The position numbers and the translations under genes are program-made. This document shows, in pieces, positions 11,285 to 21,676 of a stretch of 64,000 bases of DNA. Source of the DNA: Melolontha melolontha (lineage: Eukaryota > Arthropoda > Insecta > Coleoptera > Scarabaeidae). The notes below the pieces were generated by a model. It searched no databases, was not told the origin of the DNA, and saw nothing but the letters and a program-made list of their open reading frames with translations. How positions within the stretch are numbered: position 1 is the stretch's first letter; the number at the start of each line of letters is the position of its first letter. Where the stretch lies: NCBI GenBank assembly GCA_935421215.2, contig OW285235.1:33038857-33102856 (forward strand), written 5' to 3'.

Positions 11285-12633
11285 GTAAATAAATCATCTG
11301 TGATTGAGTCGTCTTGCAAATCGGTGTCAGTGTCTGAATCGTATTGCAAATTTATAATCAAAGGTGCTAGTATTTTGTACATGCGCATATATTCGTCCCC
11401 TTTTGCTATTGCGTATTTAACAGCATTTTTCCAATTTACAGCAATTATATGTTCCATAGCATTTGTGATGTGTGTTACACTGCTTTCACTAAATTTCGGT
11501 GTTTGATTTGTTCGTCTTATGGTATTTTTCAGTTGGGCTCATATCAATTCAATGGGATTGAAAATGCAATGGTATGGTGGTAAACGCAAAATTGTATGTC
11601 CTGCTGCTTTTCCTCTGTTATCCACATAATAATCCTTTAAATATTCTTTTGTCTTCATCACCTCTATTAATTGGTTTTTTGTATAATAATCCTCAAAATA
11701 TAAATCATTTGCTTCTAAAAATGTTTTAATATCTTTCTTATTATTACATTTTGTAGGAACTTTGGTTTGCTGTCGAGAATGATACGGAGCGTTGCCCATC
11801 ACTATCACACTATCTTTTTGTAAATTTGGCAACAAAGTGTCGCAAAACCATTCTTCAAATAAAGATGAGGTCATATCTTCATGGTAATCTAAACTTAAGG
11901 ATTTAACATTTTTAGCAGATAATAGCGGCTGTCCGATCCATCCTTTTTCTGACCCAGCATGAAGAATGATTATTCTCTTCCCTCTCGAAACCGGTGCGTC
12001 CAACTGACACATACTTGAACTATCCACCCAATCTTTGCAAATTGTGTCATGGGTGTCATACCACGTCTCGTCTAAATAACATATGAATCGTCCTTCCTGT
12101 CTATACCTTCTAATTGCCGTTAAGTATTCATATCGAAGTTTCTGTAACCTCGGGCTTTCCATAATTGTGCGACGTTTGTCTATAGTGCAAAACTTAAAAC
12201 CAGCTTTCTTTAGCGTCCGCCACAAGGTTGCTTTAGAACACTGAATATTTATAGGCTTATCACTGATTCTTTTATGTAAGCAGTCAAGTGCAGATAGAAC
12301 ATTTCCTCTGTAGAAGGAGTATACGTGCTGCCTAATAGTATCAATTTCATACTCTTCAATTTTTCTCGGTACTCCTTTGTCACTTCTTTGCTTTCGAGGC
12401 CCTGCGTTATTCTTAATTATTTTATATATTGTTCCAAAAGGCACCATGGTTAATTGCGACGTTCGTTGAATGTTCTGGGTTTGTAGTTCGTTATTTTCTT
12501 CCATCAGGGTATGATAGACATTGAAAATTATCTGTTTTGCATCTTCTGATATATGCTTTCTCTGTCGTGCTCCAACAGTATTATCACTATCCACATCATA
12601 ATCACTAACACTTTCAGCAAAAGGTCGCCACAT
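11285..12633 (-). pseudogene. IS630/Tc1-type transposase of element X, nearly full length
   Basis: An open frame of 364 aa from ATG at 12633 stops at a TGA (11539-11541). Reading through gives AQLKNTIRRTNQTPKFS and a natural stop at about 11285, so the protein was about 449 aa. Domains: N-terminal helix-turn-helix (residues ~40-100), a second HTH (NIQCSKATLWRTLKKAGFKF), and a DDE core with ICYLDETWYDTHD (first D), VIVMGNAPYHSRQ (position of the second D, here G) and RLPPYHCIFNPIELI (third acid, E). In relatives known to me the TGA position is the Trp of ELIW and the second motif is MDNAPYHS. So there is one nonsense change and one catalytic-site change; the rest is well preserved. It may once have served non-autonomous relatives. 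Confidence 0.85.
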
Positions 12634-12778
12634 GTTCGTTAAGTAAAGAGAGAAAAATCAAAATATGTATACAGCAGTAAAGATTAACAATAAATGATAA
12701 ATAGACTCAATATTAGATGTAATATATACCAACTCTCCTAACTATATTTACTTAAATTTTGTTTAATAAATATAAGCA

Positions 12779-13130
12779 CTTATTTCATCTAAATTGTAAT
12801 TTAATGACTATTTAACTATCTATAATAACTACATATATATATTCAAATTAACAACTGTTGGTACTTGGTACTTAAATTATTATTAAATTTTATTTCATCT
12901 AAATTGTAATTTAATGACTATTTAACTATATATAATAACTATATATTCAAATTAACAGCTGTTGGTACTTATATTATTATTAAATTTTATTTCATCTAAA
13001 TTGTAATTTAATGACTATTTAACTATATATAATAACTATATATTCAAATTAACAGCTGTTGGTACTTATATTATTATTAAATTTTATTTCATCTAAATTG
13101 CAGTAATTACAATTTACTTAAATTTTGTCC
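12779..13130. repeat. ~97-bp tandem repeats, about 3.4 copies
   Basis: The phrase TTTCATCTAAATTG starts at about 12783, 12893, 12990 and 13087, giving periods of about 110, 97 and 97 bp. Each unit contains ATTTAATGACTATTTAACTA and a CAGCTGTTGGTACTT block (CAACTG in the first). They lie upstream of the transposase start in element X, where transposase-binding repeats are often found; that role is inferred. Confidence 0.8.
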
Positions 13131-13545
13131 TTACGGACCTCAGCAGTTTGTCTGCGTAAAAGATAATCGTATTGAGCGGCCTGGTAGTTATTGCCGCAGG
13201 TGGTGAAATAAAAGCATTAGAGCCGTTCAAAGTTATATTCTTATAATTTGAAATAAACTATACATACATACCTATTATTTTTATACCCTGATATTATTCG
13301 CGAATTCAATGTTCGCGGTCTTTTTGTAGAACGCAACCCCCGCGAATAGCGGGGGTCCACTGTACTAGGTATAAAGCTTTATGTTGTTATTACTTATACC
13401 TATGTTGTTTTGTTATTTACTTCCCGTCATAACTGCAATTCATTTGCTAACTTGTTCATAAATAATTACAAATAGTAAACAAAACATTAAGTCATTAACA
13501 AATGTGTTAGCAATAGCAATTATTGATATTTTTTGAATTTTTCAG

Positions 13546-13804
13546 ATTATTTGGTGTGTTAATTGGCTCAGAAAGAGTGTCGGCAGAAAATATTGTTCTT
13601 GATATAATAAGTGGAAAAACTGGTGGGTCCCTTCCATGTTCTAAAGTTTTGGTCGAATCAGAACTTATAAATGAATATTGCAAATGCTCCAAAGGTTATA
13701 AAGATTTATTAGAACAAGCACTTTTGTTAGTAGTGACATTTATGGATCTCTGCATTTATAATAATCCCGTTAGCCATGGAATTATTAATAAGTCTAAAAA
13801 GTAA
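13546..13804 (+). CDS. Unrecognised candidate terminal exon (86 codons)
   Basis: An open frame 13523-13804 is preceded by a good 3' splice site (polypyrimidine TTTTTTGAATTTTTCAG, AG at 13544-13545). The predicted exon reads LFGVLIGSERVSAENIVLDI, then ISGKTGGSLPCSKVLVESEL and INEYCKCSKGYKDLLEQALL, ending NKSKK and a TAA. An AATAAA polyadenylation-type signal lies 30 bp past the stop (13834). I recognise no family. There is no matching upstream exon in the transposon-filled DNA to the left, so it could be the last exon of a gene with a long intron, or a stranded gene fragment. Confidence 0.35.
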
Positions 13805-14249
13805 AACTATATATAAATGATATTTATATTGTAAATAAATTTTTGATATGAATATGGTTTTTGTTTTATTGTTATAACTTATCATCATCGTTAATAATTC
13901 TTAACCTAGCTCGAAGATTCTCTTGCAATGCTTTTCGTATCCAATCTCTTGCATTACTTGAGTGCCATCAAGATATATCCTGAATCCTCCTCTAATCGTT
14001 TGTTTCATCGAAATTTGCAATATGCTTATCTTAGTGTGGAGGTTAGCTTTTATACTAAACACATCTTTTAGGATTATTACTTAGCAAGGACAGTTTTTAT
14101 CTTCCCGAACCAGGCAGCTTTAAATTTTATTGCCATTTCCCATTATGCTTTTTTTAATCACATATGCCTTGGTAACTTGTGTTCCAATTTACAAAACACT
14201 TGGAAGTTTAAATTTATTATCTGTCAGTTTGTGTTGTACATTGATTTTA
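13805..14249. other. No gene recognised
   Basis: Non-coding spacer after the candidate exon; contains its AATAAA at 13834-13839 and nothing else identified. Confidence 0.4.
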
Positions 14250-15180
14250 TATTAAAATGAACAAAATCAAATATAGAGCCGTTACAAAGTTCATTACAAA
14301 ACAACGAAAACTTATTCTTAGGGAAATGTTGGCTGTATACGGGAATGATTGTCCTTCCATGTCAACTATTTGGAGTGTTTAAAATTTTTGAAACATAATC
14401 GAGAATCATTGAACAATGATCCATGTCCAAGTCATCCTAATGATGCTATTGAAAAAAGTGTTTGGTATTGGACGATGCAAGATTTAAAAAACAATATTAG
14501 CAGGTTTACTAGGTGTAAAGTTGGGTTCCATGAATGCTTTCAATATTGCAAATGCGTGTAGATTTGTGAATAATTGTTAACGCTTGTGGAAACGAACCAA
14601 ATTTAATTATCGACCGCCCTGTCACTGGAGATGAAACTTGGGTCCATCATTATGATCCAAAATTAATGAAAGATGCCCTGGTATGTTAAGGGCTCGATCC
14701 ACCCCCAAGAAGTTTAAAGTCACCTGTTCTACAGAAAAAGTAATGGTAACTGTTTTTTGAGACTGTCAAAGAATTTTGCTCATTGGTTATCTGAATAAAG
14801 GCAGTACGATAAATGGAGAATATTATACTAGATTGATGCATCGTCTCAAAGAGAAAAGACAAGGAAAGCTCCAGCAAGGTATCTTGTTGCGTCACCAGTG
14901 CACAAGCAAGATTTTCAAAGGCTTGTTCTTGATGATTGTGGCTGATAAGAAATTAATAGTCAAAATTTAGCACCCAGGGACTACTTTCTGTTTCCGAATC
15001 TCAAAGAAACCACCTAGGTGGCCAAATTTAGAGAGGATGACTAACTTATAGCAGCTGCAAAAAACCATTTTACGGAGAAACAAAAAGAATATTTTTATGA
15101 TGGATTAAAGATGTTGTAATACCTATATTCAAAAGCAAGGAAACTACATATATTCAAAAATAAATTTTTATCTTTTTATG
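14250..15180 (+). pseudogene. mariner transposase, heavily degraded
   Basis: In shifting plus-strand frames: MNKIKYRAVTKFITKQRKLI at the start (14257), ESLNNDP (14407), TGDETWVHHYDPKL at about 14620-14665 (first catalytic D in GDETW), later a NHLGGQ-like stretch and FTEKQKEYFYDGLKML at about 15070-15110, close to the normal mariner C-terminus. Many stops and frameshifts. It is a different mariner subfamily from the copy at 5810-6350, judging by HYDPK in place of HYTPET. Confidence 0.8.
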
Positions 15181-15644
15181 TGCAGTTCGGGAAGAAAAGT
15201 CTCGTATGTCATAGTAACCATATTATATTGTATAATCTTATATCTGGTCAAAGTACCGAATGCTGCGTTGTATTCGACTCTCGAAGGACCATATATAATT
15301 TTGTGTTTGCTCCACCGCTCACGGGGAGTAACTTCCGTATAAGCTGGTTATTTATTTATTTTGGTTGGTGGCAGTTATATTAAAAGTTGGTGTGTCTTCT
15401 GAATGTTTGATTTATTTTACAAAAAACACTTAAACCTAATTTCTTAAGATAATTCTCACAATGTAGCACTTAATGTAAACTTAAAATTAATTATTACTGT
15501 TTGTTTAGGACTGTATGTCTTGTATGTACTGTACTGTGTTAAGAATCTGAATGTTGTATATAGAATGTTTGTTGTATATTGTATGTCTGTTGTATACAGA
15601 ATGATTGTTGTAGAATGTTTGTTCTATATTGTATTACAAGTAAC
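15181..15644. other. No gene; low-complexity stretch
   Basis: No recognisable coding sequence. 15540-15640 is a degenerate run of TGTTGTATATAGAATG-like words. Confidence 0.45.
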
Positions 15645-15860
15645 AAGTGTTCATTTGAAAAGTCAATCTAGTAGCATGTGATTTACTGAGAACATTTTGA
15701 AGTATGTCGTAAATTAAAATTTACTACTTAACCTACGAAGTCGTATATTTTGACAGTTTCATACGTACAAATAAATAACAAATAATAGGTATTTATTGAA
15801 AACTATAACAAATGTTGAAAATGTTGTCCTTCAAGATCAATGCACCATTCCAACACAGAG
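15645..15860 (-). repeat. End of a DUF4817-type transposon or MITE
   Basis: 15647-15760 (GTGTTCATTTGAAAAGTCAA onward) is the reverse complement of 51890-52030, an end of the foldback element at 50995-52030. The adjoining minus-strand sequence reads CIDLEGQHFQHLL and a stop, the C-terminal tail of a DUF4817-type transposase. Only this one end of the element is left. Confidence 0.6.
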
Positions 15861-15904
15861 GACCGGCAACCCGACAATTTCTTTATTTACGTGCTCCTTC
15901 CAGT

Positions 15905-15990
15905 AGTATCTACAGTTCAATGATCGAAATGAAGCTCATTTCGATACTGTTTTGGGTTTCATAATGAGTTCATTTCGAACGCAAAATAGA
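15905..15990. repeat. Short interspersed repeat with internal hairpin
   Basis: Contains the hairpin ATCGAAATGAAGCTCATTTC and then TTTTGGGTTTCATAATGAGT. The same sequence is present in reverse orientation at 34448-34535. Nature unknown. Confidence 0.55.
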
Positions 15991-16131
15991 AAAAATATAT
16001 TAGAAAATATAATCCTCTCATCGGTAACACAATTATATGGAGATAATTATATTTTGTAACATGATAACTGCATCTAAAACTACAACAAACCGACTAGAGA
16101 ACAACACCAACGTGTTTATCTAACCTGCGCG

Positions 16132-16632
16132 TCGCCTATATGGTATAGCAAATTTCGTCCTATCAGGTAGCACTATATAATATAGTGACATCTGACGGAT
16201 GAAAGAGACTATGCCGAAAATGGCAACCCTTCCCTTGACCGGCTAAGCCGGTACAAAAGGGAAGAAAATACGCATATAGGCATATAATAGCAGAAACATA
16301 TGTCTTAAGCAGAAGTAAAAAGCTGGAAAATACGAGGTGTGTTGTCCATGTTTACAGTTACAGATGTGTATTTTACATGTCTGTTTCATTTGTAACAAAT
16401 GCGTAATACGCGCTTAACGTATTGATATACTTAAACCTTTTTTGTATATTTACTGCCATCTGACATCGTGTTAATGGACTTACACCTATATGCGTATTTT
16501 CTTCCTTTTGTACCGGCTTAGCCGGTCAAGGGAAGGGTTGCCATTTTCGGCATAGTCTCTTTCGTCCGTCAGATGTCACTATATTATATAGTGCTACCTG
16601 ATAGGACGAAATTTGCTATACCATATAGGCGA
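16132..16632. mobile_element. Foldback element (FB-A), arms ~148 bp
   Basis: Left arm 16132-16280 and right arm 16485-16632 are near-perfect reverse complements, beginning TCGCCTATATGGTATAGCAA and containing CTTGACCGGCTAAGCCGGT, itself a palindrome. The 204-bp centre carries CTTAAGCAGAAGTAAAAAGC, which recurs at 18398 and, diverged, in the larger foldback at 52281-57438. No protein is encoded. Confidence 0.85.
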
Positions 16633-16648
16633 TTTAAGCTTTTAAATT

Positions 16649-18336
16649 CATTCTCACTGCGATCTGTTACAGCAGCATCGTAGTTGAGAGCACAGACGAC
16701 GATACATCGTCTAGCGACGCCGGAAGCAATGGCCGGACAAACGAGAACAATAACCAACCTGATGATAAAACCCGAATACTTGGACAAATGTTCACCCAAG
16801 ATACTTGAAGATTTTAAAAATCTAATCGACATACTCAACGAAGAAGAAGATATCCAGAAACTATTACAAAAATCAGAGGATATATTAATGGTTAACCCAG
16901 AAGAACCGAAGATTCAAATTGAGTTAACAAGCAACCCCACAGAAAAACAAGAAAAAGAAAAGCCTCCCGTAAAATCGAAGAAGAGCCAACCGGAACCGAA
17001 AATCGAAAACGACGCATTCAGACACCCGAAAAAAACAACAAAAAGACAGAAAACCGACCACACAGCGCCACCAATCGAAACAAAAAATTCCTACGACGCC
17101 CTCGAAACCCAAACCGAGGAAAAAATGGAAGAAGAAGAAGCAACCGAATTCACCCCACAACCGTCAACATCAAACAGCACACCCAGGGTAAGTGACAAAA
17201 CAAACACCACACAAAACACAAACACCGAAACACGCAAAACCACAAAATCGCACCAATCATAATAACAGACAAAGACAAATGGGCATATATACGACAAATA
17301 CTTAAAACACACAACATTAACACAGTACAAAACAAACTTGTGAAACCTGGCATTCACATCGAACCGAAAACTGACGAAGACTACCGCACACTTAAACACA
17401 TACTCAACACAGAACACAGTCAATTTTACACGTTTCAATTACGAAGCGAAAAAACACTAAAGGTAGTTATGCGAGGCATTCCTACCTTCATCACAGACAC
17501 AGAAATTACAAACGACTTGACTGACCAAGGCTACCCGACACTAAAAATCAAAAGAATGAACGGCAAACACAGCATACCTGCACTACTTGTACTAATACAA
17601 CTGACGAGACAATACAAATCAATTTACAACATACACGACTGCTGCGGACTCACAATTAAAATCGAACCACTAAACAAACGGACAGACATAATACAATGCC
17701 ACAAATGTCAGACATTTGGACACCACCAAAAAAACTGTAACATACACTACAAATGCATGAAATGCGGAGACGAACACTCAACACACCTATGTACAAAACC
17801 CAAAACAACCCCACCAAAGTGTGCAAACTGCGGTGGTCCTCACTTATCCACTTTCCTTAACTGTCCTAACAATCCAAACAACCCTGTAAACAAAACCACA
17901 CCCAAACCCGAATACATACCAGCACCACCCCCAACAACGAACCCATGGACACAAAAACAAAGAAACACAACACCTAACACAACTGACGAACTAGCACTTG
18001 CCTTAGGCAATATGCTAATAACATTACACTCCACAAACGCAACAACAGAACAGATACAATACTTCGTAACGCAAACACAGAAAATAATCACACTCTACAA
18101 CAACAAACATTAAACACACACATGACTGAAACGCAAAAAACCGATGACCAGTGACTTAAACGCAAAAAGCGACAAACACACAGACTACACATACGCAACA
18201 CAGGACCGCACAAAAACACACAACACACGATTATTTATTAATCAGACACAAACACGTCACAACCCTGGGAAATACGAAACAATGGAGTGGAAATGGAGGG
18301 AACTCCGACCACAACAAAATTCAAGTCTCATATAAA
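16649..18336 (+). mobile_element. ORF1-only non-LTR retrotransposon insertion
   Basis: Bounded by a 13-bp direct repeat AAGCTTTTAAATT (16636-16648 and 18337-18349), the kind of duplication left by target-primed reverse transcription. Inside lies a 5' leader of about 80 bp, one gag-like frame and about 220 bp of 3' sequence; no endonuclease or reverse transcriptase is present. The insertion landed immediately beside the right arm of the foldback element. The plus strand is strikingly poor in G and rich in A and C, unlike its surroundings. Confidence 0.75.
16729..18113 (+). pseudogene. LINE ORF1 (gag-like) protein with three CCHC zinc knuckles, one frameshift
   Basis: From ATG at 16729 the frame gives an acidic/basic low-complexity region (~residues 40-175). 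At about 17245 a one-base shift moves coding to the frame starting IAPIIITDKDKWAYI, through an RNA-binding-like domain (FQLRSEKTLKVVMRGIPTFI), to three zinc knuckles near the C-terminus: CHKCQTFGHHQKNC, CMKCGDEHSTHLC and CANCGGPHLSTFLNC. It ends at 18113. This order is that of jockey/X-element-type ORF1 proteins, which coat the element RNA. The single frameshift is the only visible break, so the copy is fairly young. Confidence 0.85.
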
Positions 18337-18379
18337 AAGCTTTTAAATTACTTAACTAGCTTAACTGACGACGCTTAAT

Positions 18380-18478
18380 AGTAATAGCAGAAACATATGT
18401 CTTAAGCAGAAGTAAAAAGCTGGAAAATACGAGGTGTGTTGTCCATGTTTACAGTTACAGATGTGTATTTTACATGTC
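18380..18478 (+). repeat. Second partial copy of the foldback centre
   Basis: 98 bp matching 16287-16381 (AGCAGAAACATATGTCTTAA, GCTGGAAAATACGAGG) and cut off exactly where the ~467-bp array begins, so the array interrupted, or recombined with, a foldback copy. Confidence 0.75.
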
Positions 18479-20441
18479 TTTAAAAATCTGGTGTGAAGAA
18501 CACAAATGCAGGTTCACTATTAATATTTTCTGTGAACGTGTCCGAATATATCCTATCCCCAGAGACGTATTTCACCTTTCTACAGGCTCATCGGTACGCC
18601 CCTGCTGGAGAAAGGATATTCCCAGACACATTCACAGAAAAGAACCACATCGCCCTATCACCGTAATTATCCAGACCGAGCGCAGAAGTAAATTCGGCGC
18701 TGCCTGTTGTCAGACAGCCGAAGTACCTCGCATACCGTCCACATAATTAATGTGAAGAAACGACGCCCTTCCAAAGGTTGGCACAGCCAATCTCTCTAGA
18801 AAACTGCATTTTGTTTGTGCCTTCACTCATACTACGGCTTAACCGCATGTGTAATGTATCAGAATAATTGAAACATACATGAGTAGGTAAACCCCACCAG
18901 TTTTGTATAATACAAAGGCATTTTTAATAATATAAAATATTATTAAAAATCTGGTGTGAAGAACACAAATGCAGGTTCACTATTAATATTTTCTGTGAAC
19001 GTGTCCGAATATATCCTATCCCCAGGGACGTAGATATACGTATTTCACATTTCTACAGGCTCATCGGTACGCCCCTTCTGCAGAAAGGATATTCCCAGAC
19101 ACATTCACAAAAAGAACCACATCGCCCTATCACCGTAATTATCCAGACCGGGCGCAGAAGTAAATTCGGCGCTGCCTGTTGCCAGACAGCCGAAGTAACT
19201 CGCATACCGTCCACATAATTAATGTGAAGAATCGACGCCCTTCCAAAGGTTGGCACAGCCAATCTCTCTAGAAAACTGCATTTTGTTTGTGCCTTCACTC
19301 ATACTACGGCTTAACCGCATGTGTAATGTATCAGAATAATTGAAACATACATGAGTAGGTAAACCCCACCAGTTTTGTATAATACAAAGGCATTTTTAAT
19401 AATATAAAATATTATTAAAAATCTGGTGTGAAGAACACAAATGCAGGTTCACTATTAATATTTTCTGTGAACGTGTCCGAATATATCCTATCCCCAGAGA
19501 CGTAGATACGTATTTCACCTTTCTACAGGCTCATCGGTACGCCCCTTCTGGAGAAAGGATATTCCCAGACACATTCACAAAAAGAACCACATCGCCCTAT
19601 CACCGTAATTATCCAGACCGGGCGCAGAAGTAAATTCGGCGCTGCCTGTTGCCAGACAGCCGAAGTAACTCGCATACCGTCCACATAATTAATGTGAAGA
19701 AACGACGCCCTTCCAAAGGTTGGCACCCAATCTCTCTAGAAAACTGCATTTTGTTTGTGCCTTCACTCATACTACGGCTTAACCGCATGTGTAATGTATC
19801 AGAATAATTGAAACATACATGAGTAGGTAAACCCCACCAGTTTTGTATAATACAAAGGCATTTTTAATAATATAAAATATTATTAAAAATCTGGTGTGAA
19901 GAACACAAATGCAGGTTCACTATTAATATTTTCTGTGAACGTGTCCGAATATATCCTATCCCCAGGGACGTAGATACGTATTTCACATTTCTACAGGCTC
20001 ATCGGTACGCCCCTGCTGGAGAAAGGATATTCCCAGACACATTCACAGAAAAGAACCACATCGCCCTATCACCGTAATTATCCAGACCGAGCGCAGAAGT
20101 AAATTCCTTTGGAAGGGCGTCGTTTCTTCACATTAATTATGTGGACGGTATGCGAGGTACTTCGGCTGTCTGACAACAGGCAGCGCCGAATTTACTTCTG
20201 CGCTCGGTCTGGATAATTACGGTGATAGGACGATGTGGTTCTTTTCTGTGAATGTGTCTGGGAATATCCTTTCTCCAGCAGGGGCGTACGGATGAGCCTG
20301 TAGAAAGGTGAAATACGTATCTACGTCTCTGGGGATAGGATATATTCGGACACGTTCACAGAAAATATTAATAGTGAACCTGCATTTGTGTTCTTCACAC
20401 CAGATTTTTAATAATATTTTATATTATTAAAAATACCTAAT
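18479..20441. repeat. Tandem array of ~467-bp units ending in a large palindrome
   Basis: The phrase CTGGTGTGAAGAACACAAAT occurs at 18488, 18951, 19423 and 19891, giving units of 463, 472 and 468 bp that are nearly identical. Each unit joins the next through a palindromic A/T block (TTAATAATATAAAATATTAT). After the start of the fourth unit the sequence turns round: 19860-20106 is reverse-complemented at 20188-20434, leaving an 81-bp spacer. Single or partial copies lie at 4360-4640 and 31616-32290. Minus-strand open frames of 65-80 codons recur in the units but show no known motif and are probably incidental. Confidence 0.88.
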
Positions 20442-21676
20442 TGAAAATATTTGGGAAATACTGACTAAGAAAGACTTCTACTAGGTTTGTTCGAATCTGC
20501 AGTTCCAGTAGTTCTAGAATCAATGCGCATGGCAACTGCACTTTTAAGCGTTCGAACCAAGTAGTTCTACAATTATAAATTTCGCGAACTATTAGTATTC
20601 TGTTGGAACCTCCAAGGATTTAAAATTCTAGAACCGTTCCCGGCAGAGACCAAGTATTGGAAATTCTAGACTGTCTTGAGCATGTGTGAATGGCTCGCGC
20701 TATTTTAACCATATTTAACTCGTAGGTTAAACTATTATTGCAGAATTTTGGTTATATTTTGTTCATTTACCTTTATCATATAATCAATTTAATCATTTTG
20801 TGCTATTAATTTCCTTTATTTAAAAACTTATTTCACTACAAATTTACCTGTGAATTGATTTTTCATTTTCAAAGGTACGTTGAATTTTAAATTATTATTT
20901 ATCTAGTCAATAAAACAAATGAATTTATTGCAGTTTGTTAAAATAGGCAAGTTTGAACAAACCGACTATCAATGACAAATGTTTAAAACTTGTTACTCAA
21001 AACAATAATTATAAAATAAAATATTAATACATATTTGTAATTAGTTTTTTGAATATAATGAAATATGTATTAGATGCAATAACGCAATCTCTAAGGAATT
21101 AACGTGATTGAAAATAACATTTAATTACTTACAAAAGTTTGATTTATAATGCCTAAAAATAAAAATAAAAAATAAAAAAGAAGAGCAAGTTGTCCATGAA
21201 ATTATGATAATAACTAAATAATAAATCTAAAATTCCTGTCTAACCATGTCTCTAAAATTGAATTTCCGTTTGGCTAATTTTAAATTAAAACAATTATTGC
21301 AAGATGTTCAATTTCATTAACTAAAACTTAATTGCTATAAGAAACAAGACAAAATACTAATTTACTTGAACATTAAAATATAACATTAGCATTTATGTTA
21401 TATATCTAAGAATTTTGTAAATGTTTTCACATATCAATAATTCCATTTATTGTAATTTAATAGCATTCATTATATCACTATATTGCTTAAAAACATTTGA
21501 TGTGAAATTGATCTTGAACCTAAACTTCTTGTAATAGGTACGCTTATTCTTTAAATAATCTATAAAATTGACCTCAATAATTATAGAGCTATTTTATCTT
21601 ACAGCAAAATAATAGTATAAATAAAAAACACATCTAATTTATATAAATTTAATATAATTTGTAAATCTAAGACAGT
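20442..21676. other. Non-coding region 3' of RpL13
   Basis: AT-rich with no long frame; 20480-20700 is less AT-rich and has repeated AGTTCTAGAA/ATTCTAGA words. The part near 21600-21676 must include the 3' untranslated region of the minus-strand RpL13 gene. I could not place a certain polyadenylation signal. Confidence 0.45.

Larger units (their letters stand above)
10961..13260. mobile_element. IS630/Tc1-type transposon X (~2.3 kb)
   Basis: Inverted ends beginning TAGTTTATTTCAAATTATAA match over about 75 bp (10961-11035 and 13186-13260 in reverse), including AGAATATAACTTTGAACGG and TCTAATGCTTTTATT. The bases TA adjoin on both sides, so insertion at TA is likely. It lies directly against the end of the Tc1-like element and inside the shell at 6910-13362. 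It encodes the transposase at 11285-12633 and carries ~97-bp tandem repeats in its right subterminal region. Confidence 0.8.
6910..13362. mobile_element. Outer shell with pogo/Tigger-type termini, holding nested elements
   Basis: The left terminus CAGTGGACCACCGCTATTCG at 6910 and the right terminus, read in reverse from 13362 (CAGTGGACCCCCGCTATTCG), are near-identical inverted ends. Each is flanked by TA (6908-6909 and 13363-13364). CAG-type ends with TA duplication suit a pogo/Tigger or other Tc1/mariner-type shell. No transposase of its own is left: what remains at both ends is a few hundred non-coding bases, and the interior is filled by the elements at 7150-10958 and 10961-13260. Confidence 0.8.

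Noticed and set aside
16924..17438. Long minus-strand Cys/Phe/Val-rich frames opposite the LINE ORF1
   Set aside because: Shadows of the A/C-rich plus-strand coding sequence.
18484..20440. Recurring 60-90 codon frames within the ~467-bp repeat units
   Set aside because: They recur only because the units are nearly identical; they differ in start and end, show no motif, and are not conserved in the diverged copy at 4360-4640.
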